NCBI RefSeq assembly: GCF_014195325.1
Contig: NZ_JACIBK010000008.1
Span: 1 to 64,000 of the forward strand
DNA: 64,000 nucleotides
Direction of reading: 5' to 3'
DNA from: Rhizobium sp. BK650
GTDB taxonomy: Bacteria; Pseudomonadota; Alphaproteobacteria; Rhizobiales; Rhizobiaceae
Of this stretch, positions 26,801-34,445 are shown piece after piece. Below the pieces are notes generated by a model that was not told the DNA's origin, ran no database searches, and saw nothing but the letters and a program-made list of their open reading frames with translations. Both the position numbers and the translations under genes were made by a program. Position 1 is the stretch's first letter. Every line of letters starts with the position of its first letter.

Positions 26801-27031
26801 AGCAACCGCGATGGGGGCAGGCCGCAGCACGCGCGCAACGATCGTAACGAACAACGCGGCGACCGTCAGGACCGCAAGGATCGTGGCGATCGCAACGACC
26901 GTAACAATAACAACCGCGGCAATTCGCAGCCGCTGCGCTTCGAGGCCAAACCGCCGCGCAGGGAAAAGCCGATCGATCCGGATTCGCCCTTTGCCAAGCT
27001 TGCAGCGCTCAAGGAGCAGATGAAGAAATAA
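23885..27031 (+). CDS. Suv3-like ATP-dependent RNA helicase with Arg/Gly-rich tail
   Basis: This 1048-residue SF2 helicase is related to mitochondrial Suv3. Walker A is GPTNTGKTH (G20-H28), motif II is DEVQ at 102-105, motif V is ATDAIGMGLN and motif VI QIAGRAGRH. The helical and OB-like Suv3 C-terminal core extends to about 820. An acidic Ala/Glu-rich linker (about 825-895) and a low-complexity Arg/Gly/Asn/Asp tail (about 900-1017) follow; the latter is probably an RNA-binding disordered region. The conserved C-terminal end is DPDSPFAKLAALKEQMKK. Eukaryotic Suv3 works in RNA decay; the bacterial role is unproven. Its stop lies two bases before the S4 gene, indicating one operon. Confidence 0.9.
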   Translation: MNLTSQPMILSGRGVTAVLGPTNTGKTHYAIERMVAHGTGVIGLPLRLLAREVYTRVVEKVGSQNVALVTGEEKISPPNARFSVCTVEAMPRETKAAFVAIDEVQLAGDLERGHIFTDRILHLRGRDETLLLGAATMRPILQQLLPGITVTERPRLSHLLYAGQKKITRLPQRSAIVAFSADEVYAIAELIRRQRGGAAVVLGALSPRTRNAQVALYQAGDVEYLVATDAIGMGLNLDVDHVAFAQDRKFDGYQFRNLNPGELGQIAGRAGRHVRDGTFGVTGQVSPFDEELVQRIEGHEFDNIKVLQWRTKDLDFSSVQSLRASLETGPRVPGLTRALPAVDQQALEHLSRYPEIIDLANTPARVEKLWEACALPDYRRITPAQHADLISTLFSDLVRYGTVNEQFLAEQVHRSDRTDGEIDTLSARIAQIRTWTYVSNRPGWLADPTHWQEKTREIEDRLSDALHERLTKRFVDRRTSVLMKRLRENAMLEAEISVNGDVFVEGHHVGQLTGFRFTPVGGTDGPDAKAVQAASQKALALEFEARAARLHAAGNADLAIGSDGLVRWLGDPVGRLSGSDHVMRPRVILLADEQLTGNARDHVAARIERFVNHHISTVLKPLDDLSRAEDLQGLAKGLAFQLVENLGVLFRRDVTEEVKSLDQDARASMRRYGIRFGAYHIFVPALLKPAPAELITLLWALKNDGLDKPGYGDLIPVLAAGRTSVVTDPSFERMFYKLAGFRFLGKRAVRIDILERLADLIRPLLQWKPGQASRPEGAYDGRRFTTTTTMLSILGATLEDMEEILKGLGYRADAVKAEEAAAFLATQDAASAPAATAEAPAEEAAEKADHDDADHASEETPAAEVATVPVEAPVVAEGPTEAGESEAVEPKPVLLWRLGGRNENQRQARGHGDRRGGQSQGERHGQGQERGDRNRRSGGGEGGEARDGSRHNNRNRDGGNRDGSREGGTRDGSNRDGGRPQHARNDRNEQRGDRQDRKDRGDRNDRNNNNRGNSQPLRFEAKPPRREKPIDPDSPFAKLAALKEQMKK

Positions 27032-27033
27032 TC

Positions 27034-27438
27034 ATGAGCGGAGAAACACAGCCAGGAAACGGTTCGCGCCAGCGCATCGACAAGTGGCTGTTCTTCACGC
27101 GCATGGTAAAATCTCGCTCGCTGGCGCAGTCCCACGTCCAGGCCGGCCATGTCAGCATCAATGGGGAGCGCTGCGTGCAGCCGAGCCAGATGGTGAAAGC
27201 TGGCGACCGCGTCGAGCTGACACTGGAGCGGCGGGACGTCATCCTCGTCGTCCGGCTGCCCGGTGACCGCCGTGGCCCCTACGAGGAAGCGCGGCTCCTC
27301 TATGAGGACCTGTCGCCACCTCCCGATGAGGCAAAACGCCTCACTCCTTATGAGCAGGCGATCCGGGCGGCAGGCTCAGGCAGACCAACGAAGAAGGAGC
27401 GACGTGCTATCGACAAGCTGCTGTCGGACGAAGATTAG
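27034..27438 (+). CDS. S4-domain RNA-binding protein (HslR-like)
   Basis: This 134-residue protein has an N-terminal S4 domain (about 7-70): RQRIDKWLFFTRMVKSRSLA, then HVQAGHVSINGERC and VKAGDRVELTL. This is the pattern of HslR/Hsp15, which binds stalled 50S subunits carrying peptidyl-tRNA. The tail is basic and unlike E. coli Hsp15. It directly follows the helicase gene, suggesting a shared RNA-handling job. The 195 bases between it and the ferredoxin gene show nothing definite. Confidence 0.87.
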   Translation: MSGETQPGNGSRQRIDKWLFFTRMVKSRSLAQSHVQAGHVSINGERCVQPSQMVKAGDRVELTLERRDVILVVRLPGDRRGPYEEARLLYEDLSPPPDEAKRLTPYEQAIRAAGSGRPTKKERRAIDKLLSDED

Positions 27439-27633
27439 AAAACTCTTTCTGCCGCCGGCCGTTGGAAGATCGTTTGTCCTTGAAATCCTGCTGCAAAGTC
27501 GATACGTGACACACAACCTGCCGGGTAGCGTGCTTGCCTCCCAAGCCAGTTCGCGCTTTCTCTCCGGCTCAGGGGACAGGCGCGACGTTCTAGGTTGCCC
27601 GGCCCCGCCCGCATGGAAATCCTGGAGTTCTTC

Positions 27634-27972
27634 ATGACCTATGTCGTGACCGACAATTGCATTCGCTGCAAATATACTGATTGTGTCGAGGTCTGCCCCG
27701 TCGACTGCTTCTATGAAGGCGAGAATTTCCTCGTCATTCATCCTGACGAATGCATCGACTGCGGCGTCTGCGAACCGGAGTGTCCCGCCGAGGCGATCAA
27801 GCCCGATACAGAACCGGGTCTCGACAAGTGGCTGAAAATCAATGCTGAATATGCGAGCATCTGGCCGAATATCACAGTCAAGAAAGAGCCGATGCCGGAG
27901 GCCAAGGAACTGGACGGCGAGGCCGGAAAATTCGAGAAATACTTCTCGGAAAAGCCCGGTAACGGTGACTGA
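27634..27972 (+). CDS. fdxA: 7Fe ferredoxin FdxA
   Basis: This 112-residue ferredoxin starts MTYVVTDNCIRCKYTDCVEV; ATG 27634 is preceded by GGAG at six bases. The cysteine pattern CIRCKYTDCVEVCPVDC gives a [3Fe-4S] site, and CIDCGVCEPECP the [4Fe-4S] site, the Azotobacter FdI-type arrangement. A C-terminal 45-residue extension is typical of the alphaproteobacterial FdxA. It is a low-potential electron carrier in the cytoplasm; its redox partner here is unknown. Confidence 0.95.
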   Translation: MTYVVTDNCIRCKYTDCVEVCPVDCFYEGENFLVIHPDECIDCGVCEPECPAEAIKPDTEPGLDKWLKINAEYASIWPNITVKKEPMPEAKELDGEAGKFEKYFSEKPGNGD

Positions 27973-28369
27973 AATTTTCTAAGGGCAGCGCTTCTGAAAC
28001 CGGGTTCAGGCGCTGGTTAAACGTTTTAAATTACGCGTGAGTCACATGGGGGCTATGTGTTGCCCACATGACTCACGTTAAGCAAATTATTGATTTCCTC
28101 ATATTTTTGTGATAACTTCACCACACTGTTCCACTTGTGGCATAACATATGCCCAAAGCCATCACGAAAGTAAGACAAATCCGCACGCGGTTTCCGTGAC
28201 ATATCAATAACTTGAGTTGTCGGATCCCAAGATCGCGCGCAAGGACGTTTTTTGCTTCTGTCTGGTGGAACCAGAGTGAAGTCACCCGACGGATCTAACC
28301 GTCTCATCCGGGCCTGACTGACCCGGCTCCGGCTGTCGCCGGCAGCGTAACAGGGAGTTTTTGATTAGA
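27973..28369. other. Intergenic region between fdxA and carD
   Basis: These 397 bases carry no convincing gene. They contain the inverted repeat at 28036-28077, an AT-rich middle (28080-28180) likely to include the carD promoter, and GC-rich short hairpins just before carD (GCCGGC-type at about 28325-28345). The plus-strand leader of carD may therefore be long and structured. Confidence 0.5.
28036..28077. promoter_or_regulatory. Inverted repeat downstream of fdxA
   Basis: CGTGAGTCA (28036-28044) and TGACTCACG (28069-28077) are perfect inverted copies; the inner arms CATGGGGGC and GCCCACATG pair imperfectly. It could be the fdxA transcription end (no T run) or an operator. Confidence 0.45.
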
Positions 28370-28942
28370 ATGACCATCCAGCAGAAAAAACCTTCTACCG
28401 CACGTCACGGCTTCAAGACTGGTGAATCGATCGTGTATCCCGCACACGGCGTCGGTACCATCACGGCTATCGAAGAGCAAGAAGTCGCCGGCATGAAGCT
28501 TGAACTTTTCGTCATCGATTTCGAAAAGGACAAGATGCGTCTGAAGGTTCCGGTCGCGAAGGCCATGAGCATCGGTATGCGCAAGCTTTCCGAGACCGAT
28601 TTCGTCGAGCGCGCTCTTAAAGTCGTGCAGGGCAAGGCTCGCGTCAAGCGCACCATGTGGTCCCGCCGTGCCCAGGAATATGATGCCAAGATCAATTCCG
28701 GCGACTTGATTTCCATTGCAGAAGTCGTTCGCGATCTCTACCGCGCTGAGAACCAGCCGGAGCAGTCTTATTCTGAGCGTCAACTCTATGAAGCTGCGCT
28801 TGATCGCATGGCTCGCGAAATCGCTGCCGTCAACAAGATGTCTGAAACCGAAGCTGTTCGCCTCGTCGAGACCAATCTCAACAAGGGCCCGAAGCGTGGC
28901 AAGGTAATAGAAGAAGACGATTCGCAGGATGAAGCCGCTTAA
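28370..28942 (+). CDS. carD: CarD-family transcription regulator
   Basis: This 190-residue protein has the N-terminal RNA polymerase-interacting Tudor-like domain (FKTGESIVYPAHGVGTITAI, residues 14-70) and the helical DNA-binding C-terminal domain (WSRRAQEYDAKINSGDLI, VVRDLYRAENQPEQSYSERQ). CarD/CdnL proteins bind RNA polymerase beta and stabilise open complexes at rRNA and other promoters. ATG 28370 is used by the family; a TTG at 28361 is in frame. The acidic tail ends EEDDSQDEAA. A strong terminator follows. Confidence 0.94.
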   Translation: MTIQQKKPSTARHGFKTGESIVYPAHGVGTITAIEEQEVAGMKLELFVIDFEKDKMRLKVPVAKAMSIGMRKLSETDFVERALKVVQGKARVKRTMWSRRAQEYDAKINSGDLISIAEVVRDLYRAENQPEQSYSERQLYEAALDRMAREIAAVNKMSETEAVRLVETNLNKGPKRGKVIEEDDSQDEAA

Positions 28943-28964
28943 CAGCGCATTGTTTTTGTTATTG

Positions 28965-28996
28965 AAAAAACCCGGCCTCCGAGCCGGGTTTTTTAT
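28965..28996 (+). terminator. Rho-independent terminator of carD
   Basis: AAAAAACCCGGC (28965-28976) pairs perfectly with GCCGGGTTTTTT (28983-28994) around a 6-base loop. This is a textbook terminator 22 bases after carD. Confidence 0.95.
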
Positions 28997-28997
28997 T

Positions 28998-29022
28998 GGA
29001 ACTTTTCAGTCGCTGCAGCGTT
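28998..29022 (+). promoter_or_regulatory. EcfG (RpoE2-type) general-stress promoter
   Basis: GGAAC (28998-29002), 16 bases, then CGTT (29019-29022): an exact match to the EcfG/RpoE2 consensus. It begins four bases after the carD terminator and drives the region ahead of rpoH2. In Sinorhizobium and R. etli rpoH2 is known to belong to the EcfG regulon. Confidence 0.75.
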
Positions 29023-29028
29023 CATACA

Positions 29029-29226
29029 CAGTAACGCGGACCTGCCCGATCCCGTAAGGCCGGCTTGAATTCCGCAAAAGCTGTCAGCGTTCGATGAGGA
29101 GCGGATCATGATTTTCAGAATTTGCCTTCCCGGCAATCCAGAGAAACAGATCCAATCCTGCCGTCTTACCGGCATATGATGAGAGATAGGGCCCCCTCCT
29201 GAAAAGTCCAGGAGCGGGGCCTTTAT
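29029..29226 (+). ncRNA. Candidate stress-induced small RNA or rpoH2 leader with attenuator
   Basis: About 200 bases lie between an exact EcfG promoter and a strong terminator-like hairpin: GGCCCCCTCCTG (29190-29201) with CAGGAGCGGGGCC (29209-29221), then TTTA. No open frame with a ribosome site is convincing inside. Either a free small RNA of about 195 bases ends here, or the hairpin attenuates a long rpoH2 mRNA leader that starts at this promoter. The rpoH2 start is 96 bases beyond the hairpin. Confidence 0.55.
29189..29226 (+). terminator. Terminator or attenuator upstream of rpoH2
   Basis: A 12-bp GC-rich stem with one bulge and a 7-base loop is followed by TTTA. There is no gene end nearby, so it must end a non-coding transcript or act in the rpoH2 leader. 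Confidence 0.75.
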
Positions 29227-29321
29227 GCATTCAGGAGCCCAGTTTGCTCCGGCGCAGCGATGTTCCGGAAACGGTGTTTGTTTGTTCAATTTTAGGCACG
29301 TGGCCTGTTCAGGAGAGCGAT

Positions 29322-30185
29322 ATGAAGAACATGTCTGCAGATCGGCGCATGATCAAAATAGCAATGGCGGCTCCCTATCTCGCCCGTGAAGAAGAACATG
29401 ATCTGGCCACTCGCTGGAAGGATCACGAAGACCGAGGTGCCCGCAACCAGATCGCCATGGCACATATGCGTCTCGTCATTTCCATGGCAGGCAAATTCCG
29501 AAATTTCGGTCTGCCGATGAGCGATCTCGTGCAAGAAGGTTATGTCGGGCTTCTCGAGGCGGCCGCTCGTTTCGAACCGGAGCGCGATGTGCGTTTCTCC
29601 ACCTATGCAAGCTGGTGGATACGCGCTTCGATCCAGGATTATATTCTGCGCAACTGGTCGATCGTGCGCGGCGGCACGAGTTCGGCCCAAAAGGCGCTGT
29701 TCTTCAATCTGCGGCGCCTGCGCGCCAAGCTTGCCAAGGGCGATACCCAACTGACGCTGCAGTCCATTCATCAGGAAATTGCTGCGGCCCTCGGTGTCAG
29801 CCTTGCTGATGTGCAGACCATGGATGCGCGCCTTTCCGGCAATGACGCCTCGCTGCAGGCGCCTTCGGTTTCCGGCGACGCCGATAGTGCCGAGAAGATG
29901 GATTTTTTGGTGAGCGACGAACCACTGCCGGACGAGCAGGTCTCCAACATGATCGATGGGGAGCGTCGTCGTGTCTGGCTTGCATCGGCACTCAAGCACC
30001 TCAATGAACGGGAAATGAAAATCATCAGCGCTCGTCGGCTGGCCGAAGACGGAGCGACACTTGAAGAGCTCGGCGCCGACCTCGGCATTTCAAAGGAGCG
30101 CGTGCGTCAGATCGAAAGCCGTGCGATGGAAAAGCTGCGCACCGCGCTTGTCAGTGCCGATCCGCATATGGCGGCCTACGCCTGA
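29322..30185 (+). CDS. rpoH2: RNA polymerase sigma factor RpoH2 (sigma-32 family)
   Basis: This 287-residue sigma-70 group protein starts at ATG 29322 after AGGAG. Region 2 has DLVQEGYVGLLEAAARFEP and FSTYASWWIRASIQDYILRN; the RpoH box reads QKALFFNLRRLRAKL, which identifies the heat-shock sigma family. Region 4 has LGISKERVRQIESRAMEKLR. Rhizobia carry two RpoH proteins; the N-terminus and the carD-adjacent position fit RpoH2, which serves stationary-phase, osmotic and oxidative stress downstream of EcfG. Its promoter region contains the EcfG site and hairpin described separately. Confidence 0.9.
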   Translation: MKNMSADRRMIKIAMAAPYLAREEEHDLATRWKDHEDRGARNQIAMAHMRLVISMAGKFRNFGLPMSDLVQEGYVGLLEAAARFEPERDVRFSTYASWWIRASIQDYILRNWSIVRGGTSSAQKALFFNLRRLRAKLAKGDTQLTLQSIHQEIAAALGVSLADVQTMDARLSGNDASLQAPSVSGDADSAEKMDFLVSDEPLPDEQVSNMIDGERRRVWLASALKHLNEREMKIISARRLAEDGATLEELGADLGISKERVRQIESRAMEKLRTALVSADPHMAAYA

Positions 30186-30214
30186 CCAGGTATTACTCCC
30201 AGCAGCACAGACTT

Positions 30215-30240
30215 GCCCGGCTTATACCGGGCTTCTTTTA
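30215..30240 (+). terminator. Terminator of rpoH2
   Basis: GCCCGG (30215-30220) and CCGGGC (30227-30232) form a stem with a 6-base loop followed by TTCTTTTATT. It overlaps the end of the convergent peptidase gene by three bases. Confidence 0.75.
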
Positions 30241-31755
30241 TTCGGAGATGATCTTCACACGGTCGCCGGGAGACACCGCAGCACCTGTCGGCAAAGCATT
30301 GATGAGCTTGAAGAGATCAAGCTTGCGATCGGTACCCATCATGCGAGAGGCGAGCGTGGTTATGTTGTCACCGGGGCGAACGGTGACGACGCGTATGCGC
30401 AACGGCTTCAAAGAGGCGGCCTCCTCTGGCGTCATGCGGCGGAAGCTCGCGCGCAGGACGTCTGCTGTCGGTTCCAGCGATGGGCTGCCTTTGGGCACTG
30501 CCGTCAGGAAGCGGAAAATCTGGTTGTTGTTCTTGATGACGGTGACGTCGAAATCCCAGCGGTCAGCCGTTGCACGTGCGGTTGCGGCCTCCATGCCGTT
30601 GACGTTGATCGGGCGGATGCTTGCGGGATCAAGCCCGGTAACCCAGCCGCTGGAGATATAATTCGTCAGGTTCTGGTTCTGGTTGTCGGCGACGCCGTCG
30701 AAGCGGATGGCGATATCGTTCGGACCGGTTGCCATGACCGCTTCGACCTTGTTGTCGATACTGAAATCCGGCGGTACATCGAAGCGGATGCCGAGGCCGC
30801 CATGCAGGAAGGTCTGGCCGCGCACATAGCCTTCCTCTGGGCTGTCGCCATAGAGAAGGCCGTCAATGCCATCCAGATAATAGCCGCGACCTTTGTCGCC
30901 GACGGAACCTTCCTGGCCGAAGGCGCGGGCATGATTGCGGGCAAGCTCGATGCGCTGGGCGGAATTCGGATGGCTCGAGAGGAAATCCAGGCTCTGGTCG
31001 GCTTCGGGATCGACCGACATGAAGCGGCTGTAAGCAGCCATCGAATCGAGAAAGCGAGCTGCGGCGTAGGGATCATAGCCGGCTTCGCCGAGCATGCGCA
31101 CCCCGATGACGTCGGCCTGCAGTTCCTGCTGGCGGGAGAAGGCGGCGAGACGCAGTTTGCCGCGCGCAAGCGCCTGCTTGCCGGCGATATCGCTCGACAG
31201 AACTTCAGCGACGACGCGGCTGGCGATGACTTCCGCCTCCTCGCGCTTCTGGCGCTCGATGCCGTGGTTTGCGGTAACGTGGCCCATTTCATGCGAAAGA
31301 ACGGCCGCCACTTCCGACGCGTCGTTGGCGAGCGCCAGCAGGCCGCGTGTGACATAGAGATAGCCGCCAGGCAGGGCAAAGGCATTGATAGCCGGCGAAT
31401 TCAGAATGGTGATGCGGTAGGATTGGCTTGGATTTTCCGACACTGCCGTCAGCGCTCCGGCGATGCGGGCGACGAGGCGTTCGGTCTTGGCATCCTTGTA
31501 TTCGCCGCCATAGCTTGCGACGATGCGCGGATGCTCCCGGGCACCCATGGCGGCGCGCGGATCGTTCTTCTGCACTTCATCGACGATCTGTGGGTTGGAC
31601 GATGGGCCGACCGTCGGTTGATAGGACTGCTCGATCAGCGGCTGGCAACCGTTCAGTGCGACGGCACAAGCCGACAGCAACAGGAGAAGGCGCCCCCAAC
31701 GGAGCGGCGCGAAAGAGGCATCACTGGAAAGCGCGGGCGATTTCCACGTCGTCAT
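30238..31755 (-). CDS. M48-family metalloprotease lipoprotein
   Basis: The protein has 505 residues from ATG 31755. A signal peptide with lipobox (LLLLLSACAVALNGC, cysteine near residue 37) suggests a lipoprotein facing the periplasm. The zinc site is HEMGH in AVLSHEMGHVTANHGIERQ, with the third ligand expected in the ELQADVIGVRML segment (ExxxD). The C-terminal part ends with a LysM-like or SH3-like piece (VRPGDNITTLASRMMG, SPGDRVKIISE). Similar proteins (BepA/LoiP group) take part in outer-membrane protein quality control. An ATG at 31881 would add 42 residues before the signal peptide and is unlikely. Confidence 0.88.
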   Translation of the reverse strand: MTTWKSPALSSDASFAPLRWGRLLLLLSACAVALNGCQPLIEQSYQPTVGPSSNPQIVDEVQKNDPRAAMGAREHPRIVASYGGEYKDAKTERLVARIAGALTAVSENPSQSYRITILNSPAINAFALPGGYLYVTRGLLALANDASEVAAVLSHEMGHVTANHGIERQKREEAEVIASRVVAEVLSSDIAGKQALARGKLRLAAFSRQQELQADVIGVRMLGEAGYDPYAAARFLDSMAAYSRFMSVDPEADQSLDFLSSHPNSAQRIELARNHARAFGQEGSVGDKGRGYYLDGIDGLLYGDSPEEGYVRGQTFLHGGLGIRFDVPPDFSIDNKVEAVMATGPNDIAIRFDGVADNQNQNLTNYISSGWVTGLDPASIRPINVNGMEAATARATADRWDFDVTVIKNNNQIFRFLTAVPKGSPSLEPTADVLRASFRRMTPEEAASLKPLRIRVVTVRPGDNITTLASRMMGTDRKLDLFKLINALPTGAAVSPGDRVKIISE

Positions 31756-31996
31756 GCTGTCCAGTCTGTCTCTCCGCATCATTTTAAGCCGCCGGTCTGC
31801 CCCATCTTTGGGCCGGCCGCTGCCAGCAAAGATCAATAGGCTTCCGCCTCGGTTCTCGCGCTGCACAATCGGCCGATCCAAGTCCTGCTGTAGCCGATTT
31901 CCGCGTGGGTTGCATAGCGAGACTCTATCTAAATGTCACGCCGTTGCATTTCGGCAATGCCTCGCCGTCGAGGCACCCTCTCGCTCCAATGAAATT

Positions 31997-32134
31997 ATGG
32001 CGAAAGTTCCATCGCAAGACCAGATTCCGGCTGCACTGCGGAAAAAACTGGTCGACACGGCGACCGATGCGGGCAACCATGACATCCACGCGAGGAATGC
32101 AATTGTGAGTCGTATTCTGGCTTCACTGAAATGA
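31997..32134 (+). CDS. Short conserved-type protein of unknown function
   Basis: A 45-residue frame beginning MAKVPSQDQIPAALRKKLVD ends in HARNAIVSRILASLK. Composition is helical and basic, and the frame ends 28 bases before the convergent efflux gene. The ribosome site is weak (AATGAAATT). I believe short proteins of this kind recur in rhizobial genomes, but the function is unknown and the call rests on composition and position. Confidence 0.4.
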   Translation: MAKVPSQDQIPAALRKKLVDTATDAGNHDIHARNAIVSRILASLK

Positions 32135-32162
32135 AGAGGCGCCTCAGGCGGCGCGCCTGAGC

Positions 32163-33719
32163 TTATTCAGCAGCAGCTTCGGCTGCGGCGCTGACCTGAG
32201 TGGCCCTCTGTTCGCTTGCGCGGGGCAGCTGAACAGGCTTCAGCATGACCGTGGCAATCAGACCGATGAGGGCAATGCTGCAGGAGGTCAGGAACAGCGG
32301 TGAGAAGGCGGCGGCGTAGGCATCCGCGACGGCCTGGCGGCTGGCCTCGGGAAGCGTGGTCATCATTTTCGGCGTCAGTTCTTCAATATTAACCACACCG
32401 GGAATGGCGGAACCGATCTTGCCGAGCTGCGATGCAATGATCGCGCCATAGATGGAGATGGCAATCGAAGCGCCGCCCATGCGCGACAGCGTGACCGAGC
32501 CCGTCGCCGCGCCCACGTCGCGGGCTGGTGCTGCGTTCTGCACACCGATGACCGGAACCTGCTGAGCAAGGCCGATGCCGATGCCGTGCAGCAGCATGAT
32601 CGCGCCGATGAGGACAATGGGGGTGCCGGCATGAACCTGAGAGATCAGCGCGAATGCAATGGCGCTGCAGGTCATACTGGCGATGGCAAAGGGTTTGTAG
32701 CGCCCGGTCTTTGAAATAATGCGACCGGCATTCAAGGAGCCTACAACGAGACCACCTGTCAGCAGGATGAAAAGGAGACCAGCGCCCGAGGGAGAAAGAC
32801 CCGTCGTCGTCTGCAGGAAAAGGGCCAGATAATTGACCATGCCGATGGCGATGCCACCACTCATAATCGAGATTACCAACAGCAGGCTGAAGGTGGAATT
32901 GCGGAATAGCTGCAGCGGCACGATTGGCTCCGGCGCGCGGCGCTCGGCGAAAACCCAGATGATCGCACACACGACGCCAAAGGCGACGATGCCGATGCTC
33001 TGCGGCGAAATCAACGCCCCGAAGAGTTCGCTGCTGTCGGTCGCAAGTACGACGCTGGTTGTCGTCAGGGCTAGCAGCAATGCACCAGCATAATCGATCT
33101 TAGGACGGCGATGAGGCTTGCGGTAGGGCAGCATGAAGGCAAGGCCGGTCAGCACGATGAAGCCGATCGGCACGTTGACGAGGAAGATCGAGCGCCAGCC
33201 GAAGAGATCGCTCATCGTACCGCCGAGGACCGGGCCGATCGCGCCTGAGGCCATCAGGACGAGGCTGGAATAGCTCTGGTAACGGGCGCGTTCGCGCGGC
33301 TCGAAAAGGTCGGCGTTGACGGCGAATATCGAAACCATGATGCCGCCGCCGCCGAAACCCTGCAGCACGCGGGCGGCAATTAATGTGTTCATGGAGACTG
33401 CGAGACCGCAGACGGCGGAGCCGGTCGTAAAAATCGCGATTGCCGTCATCATCACATATTTACGGCCGAAGAGATCGCCGAGCTTACCGTAAAGCGGCAT
33501 GACGGCGCTGAGCGCCAGCAGATAGGCAGAACCGATCCAGCCGAAGCGGTCCAGATGACCAAATTCGCCGACGATGGTCGGCAGTGCGGTGGACACGATC
33601 TGATTATCTAGTGTTGCCATGAACATGGCGGTCATCAGGAAGAAGAAGAGAATGAGCCGTCGACGGGGATCCGTTACGAGCGGTGCGGGGGCAAGTTGCA
33701 TGTCCATGGATGGAGCCAT
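32163..33719 (-). CDS. DHA2-family (EmrB/QacA) drug:H+ antiporter
   Basis: This 518-residue MFS protein has 14 likely membrane segments. Motifs typical of DHA2 are present: motif D1 in FMATLDNQIVSTALPTIVGE, motif A GKLGDLFGRKYVM, and motif C-like GPVLGGTMSDLFGWRSIFLVN. It exports hydrophobic or cationic toxic compounds from the inner membrane using the proton gradient. It is divergent from a MarR regulator with a palindromic site in between, the standard inducible efflux layout. ATG 33707 is an alternative start. Confidence 0.9.
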   Translation of the reverse strand: MAPSMDMQLAPAPLVTDPRRRLILFFFLMTAMFMATLDNQIVSTALPTIVGEFGHLDRFGWIGSAYLLALSAVMPLYGKLGDLFGRKYVMMTAIAIFTTGSAVCGLAVSMNTLIAARVLQGFGGGGIMVSIFAVNADLFEPRERARYQSYSSLVLMASGAIGPVLGGTMSDLFGWRSIFLVNVPIGFIVLTGLAFMLPYRKPHRRPKIDYAGALLLALTTTSVVLATDSSELFGALISPQSIGIVAFGVVCAIIWVFAERRAPEPIVPLQLFRNSTFSLLLVISIMSGGIAIGMVNYLALFLQTTTGLSPSGAGLLFILLTGGLVVGSLNAGRIISKTGRYKPFAIASMTCSAIAFALISQVHAGTPIVLIGAIMLLHGIGIGLAQQVPVIGVQNAAPARDVGAATGSVTLSRMGGASIAISIYGAIIASQLGKIGSAIPGVVNIEELTPKMMTTLPEASRQAVADAYAAAFSPLFLTSCSIALIGLIATVMLKPVQLPRASEQRATQVSAAAEAAAE

Positions 33720-33748
33720 TCTTTATAACGGCTATTTTTATGTGCTGA

Positions 33749-33782
33749 TGTCATGTATTTGTCAACAGCATGTTGCTGACAT
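33749..33782. promoter_or_regulatory. Palindromic operator between the efflux gene and marR
   Basis: GTCAACAGCATGTTGCTGAC (33761-33780) is a 20-base imperfect palindrome (16 of 20 positions symmetric). An outer pair, ATGTCA (33749-33754) with TGACAT (33777-33782), adds a second overlapping dyad. The location between the two divergent start codons fits a MarR dimer site. Confidence 0.6.
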
Positions 33783-33824
33783 GAGCATATTTTAATTTTG
33801 ATTCCCGTCTGTTATGATTTCGCG

Positions 33825-34352
33825 ATGAATGAAACTCTGACCAAGACAAGAACGGCTGTGCTCGATGAGCCGTCTAAGGATAGCGTGCCGCGCATCGGCC
33901 GCACGATGACGCGCATGCGGATGATGACGGGTCGCCGGCTGATCGGCCGCCTGGCAATTCAGAGCGTGGCACCGGATCTCGAACTTTCGCATCTCGATGT
34001 GCTCGATGCGGTCAGGCGGGCGCAGGCAAACGGCGAGGTAACCGTTGGCGCCATCGCCGAGATACTGCGCATCGATCCGTCGCGGGCCAGCCGGGTCGTG
34101 TCCGACATGGTCAGCCGTAATGTTCTGCGCCGCGAGGCGTCGCAGGCGGATGCACGGCGTATCGTCGTCGTTATGACTCCGGTCGGACAGAACCTGCTGG
34201 CGGAAATCCAGGCCCAGAAGCTTGCCTTTGTTACCGAGGTCGTGCGGGACTGGCCCCAGGAAGAGATCGACACTTTCTCCGTCTTATTCGAGAAATTCAT
34301 CGGCGGCTATGAGGCAATCTTCCTGTCTCGTGACAAGGATACGCCAGGCTGA
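33825..34352 (+). CDS. MarR-family transcriptional regulator
   Basis: The protein has 175 residues from ATG 33825 (an upstream in-frame start at 33798 is possible). The winged-helix core is visible as VGAIAEILRIDPSRASRVVSD and the wing VLRREASQADARRIVVVMT with the conserved D..R pair. A basic N-terminal segment of about 40 residues precedes it. It probably represses the divergent DHA2 efflux gene and itself through the palindrome at 33749-33782, and is relieved by a phenolic or drug ligand. Confidence 0.9.
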   Translation: MNETLTKTRTAVLDEPSKDSVPRIGRTMTRMRMMTGRRLIGRLAIQSVAPDLELSHLDVLDAVRRAQANGEVTVGAIAEILRIDPSRASRVVSDMVSRNVLRREASQADARRIVVVMTPVGQNLLAEIQAQKLAFVTEVVRDWPQEEIDTFSVLFEKFIGGYEAIFLSRDKDTPG

Positions 34353-34445
34353 AGAAAATAGTCTGAGCGTTTGATCTCGCTCAAGCCGACCCGCCTAAGG
34401 CAAGCCTAAGTCTCTCCTCCTTCGACGACATCAGGAGAGATTCAC

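Noticed and set aside
29230..29322. A separate EcfG promoter immediately upstream of rpoH2 (GGAAAC at about 29271)
   Set aside because: The -35 has an extra A and no CGTT lies at the right distance; the exact match at 28998 is far better.
30061..31839. 592-codon open frame on the plus strand opposite the M48 protease gene
   Set aside because: Shadow of the protease gene, which has signal peptide, HEMGH and family similarity; the plus-strand product has no recognisable feature and overlaps the end of rpoH2.
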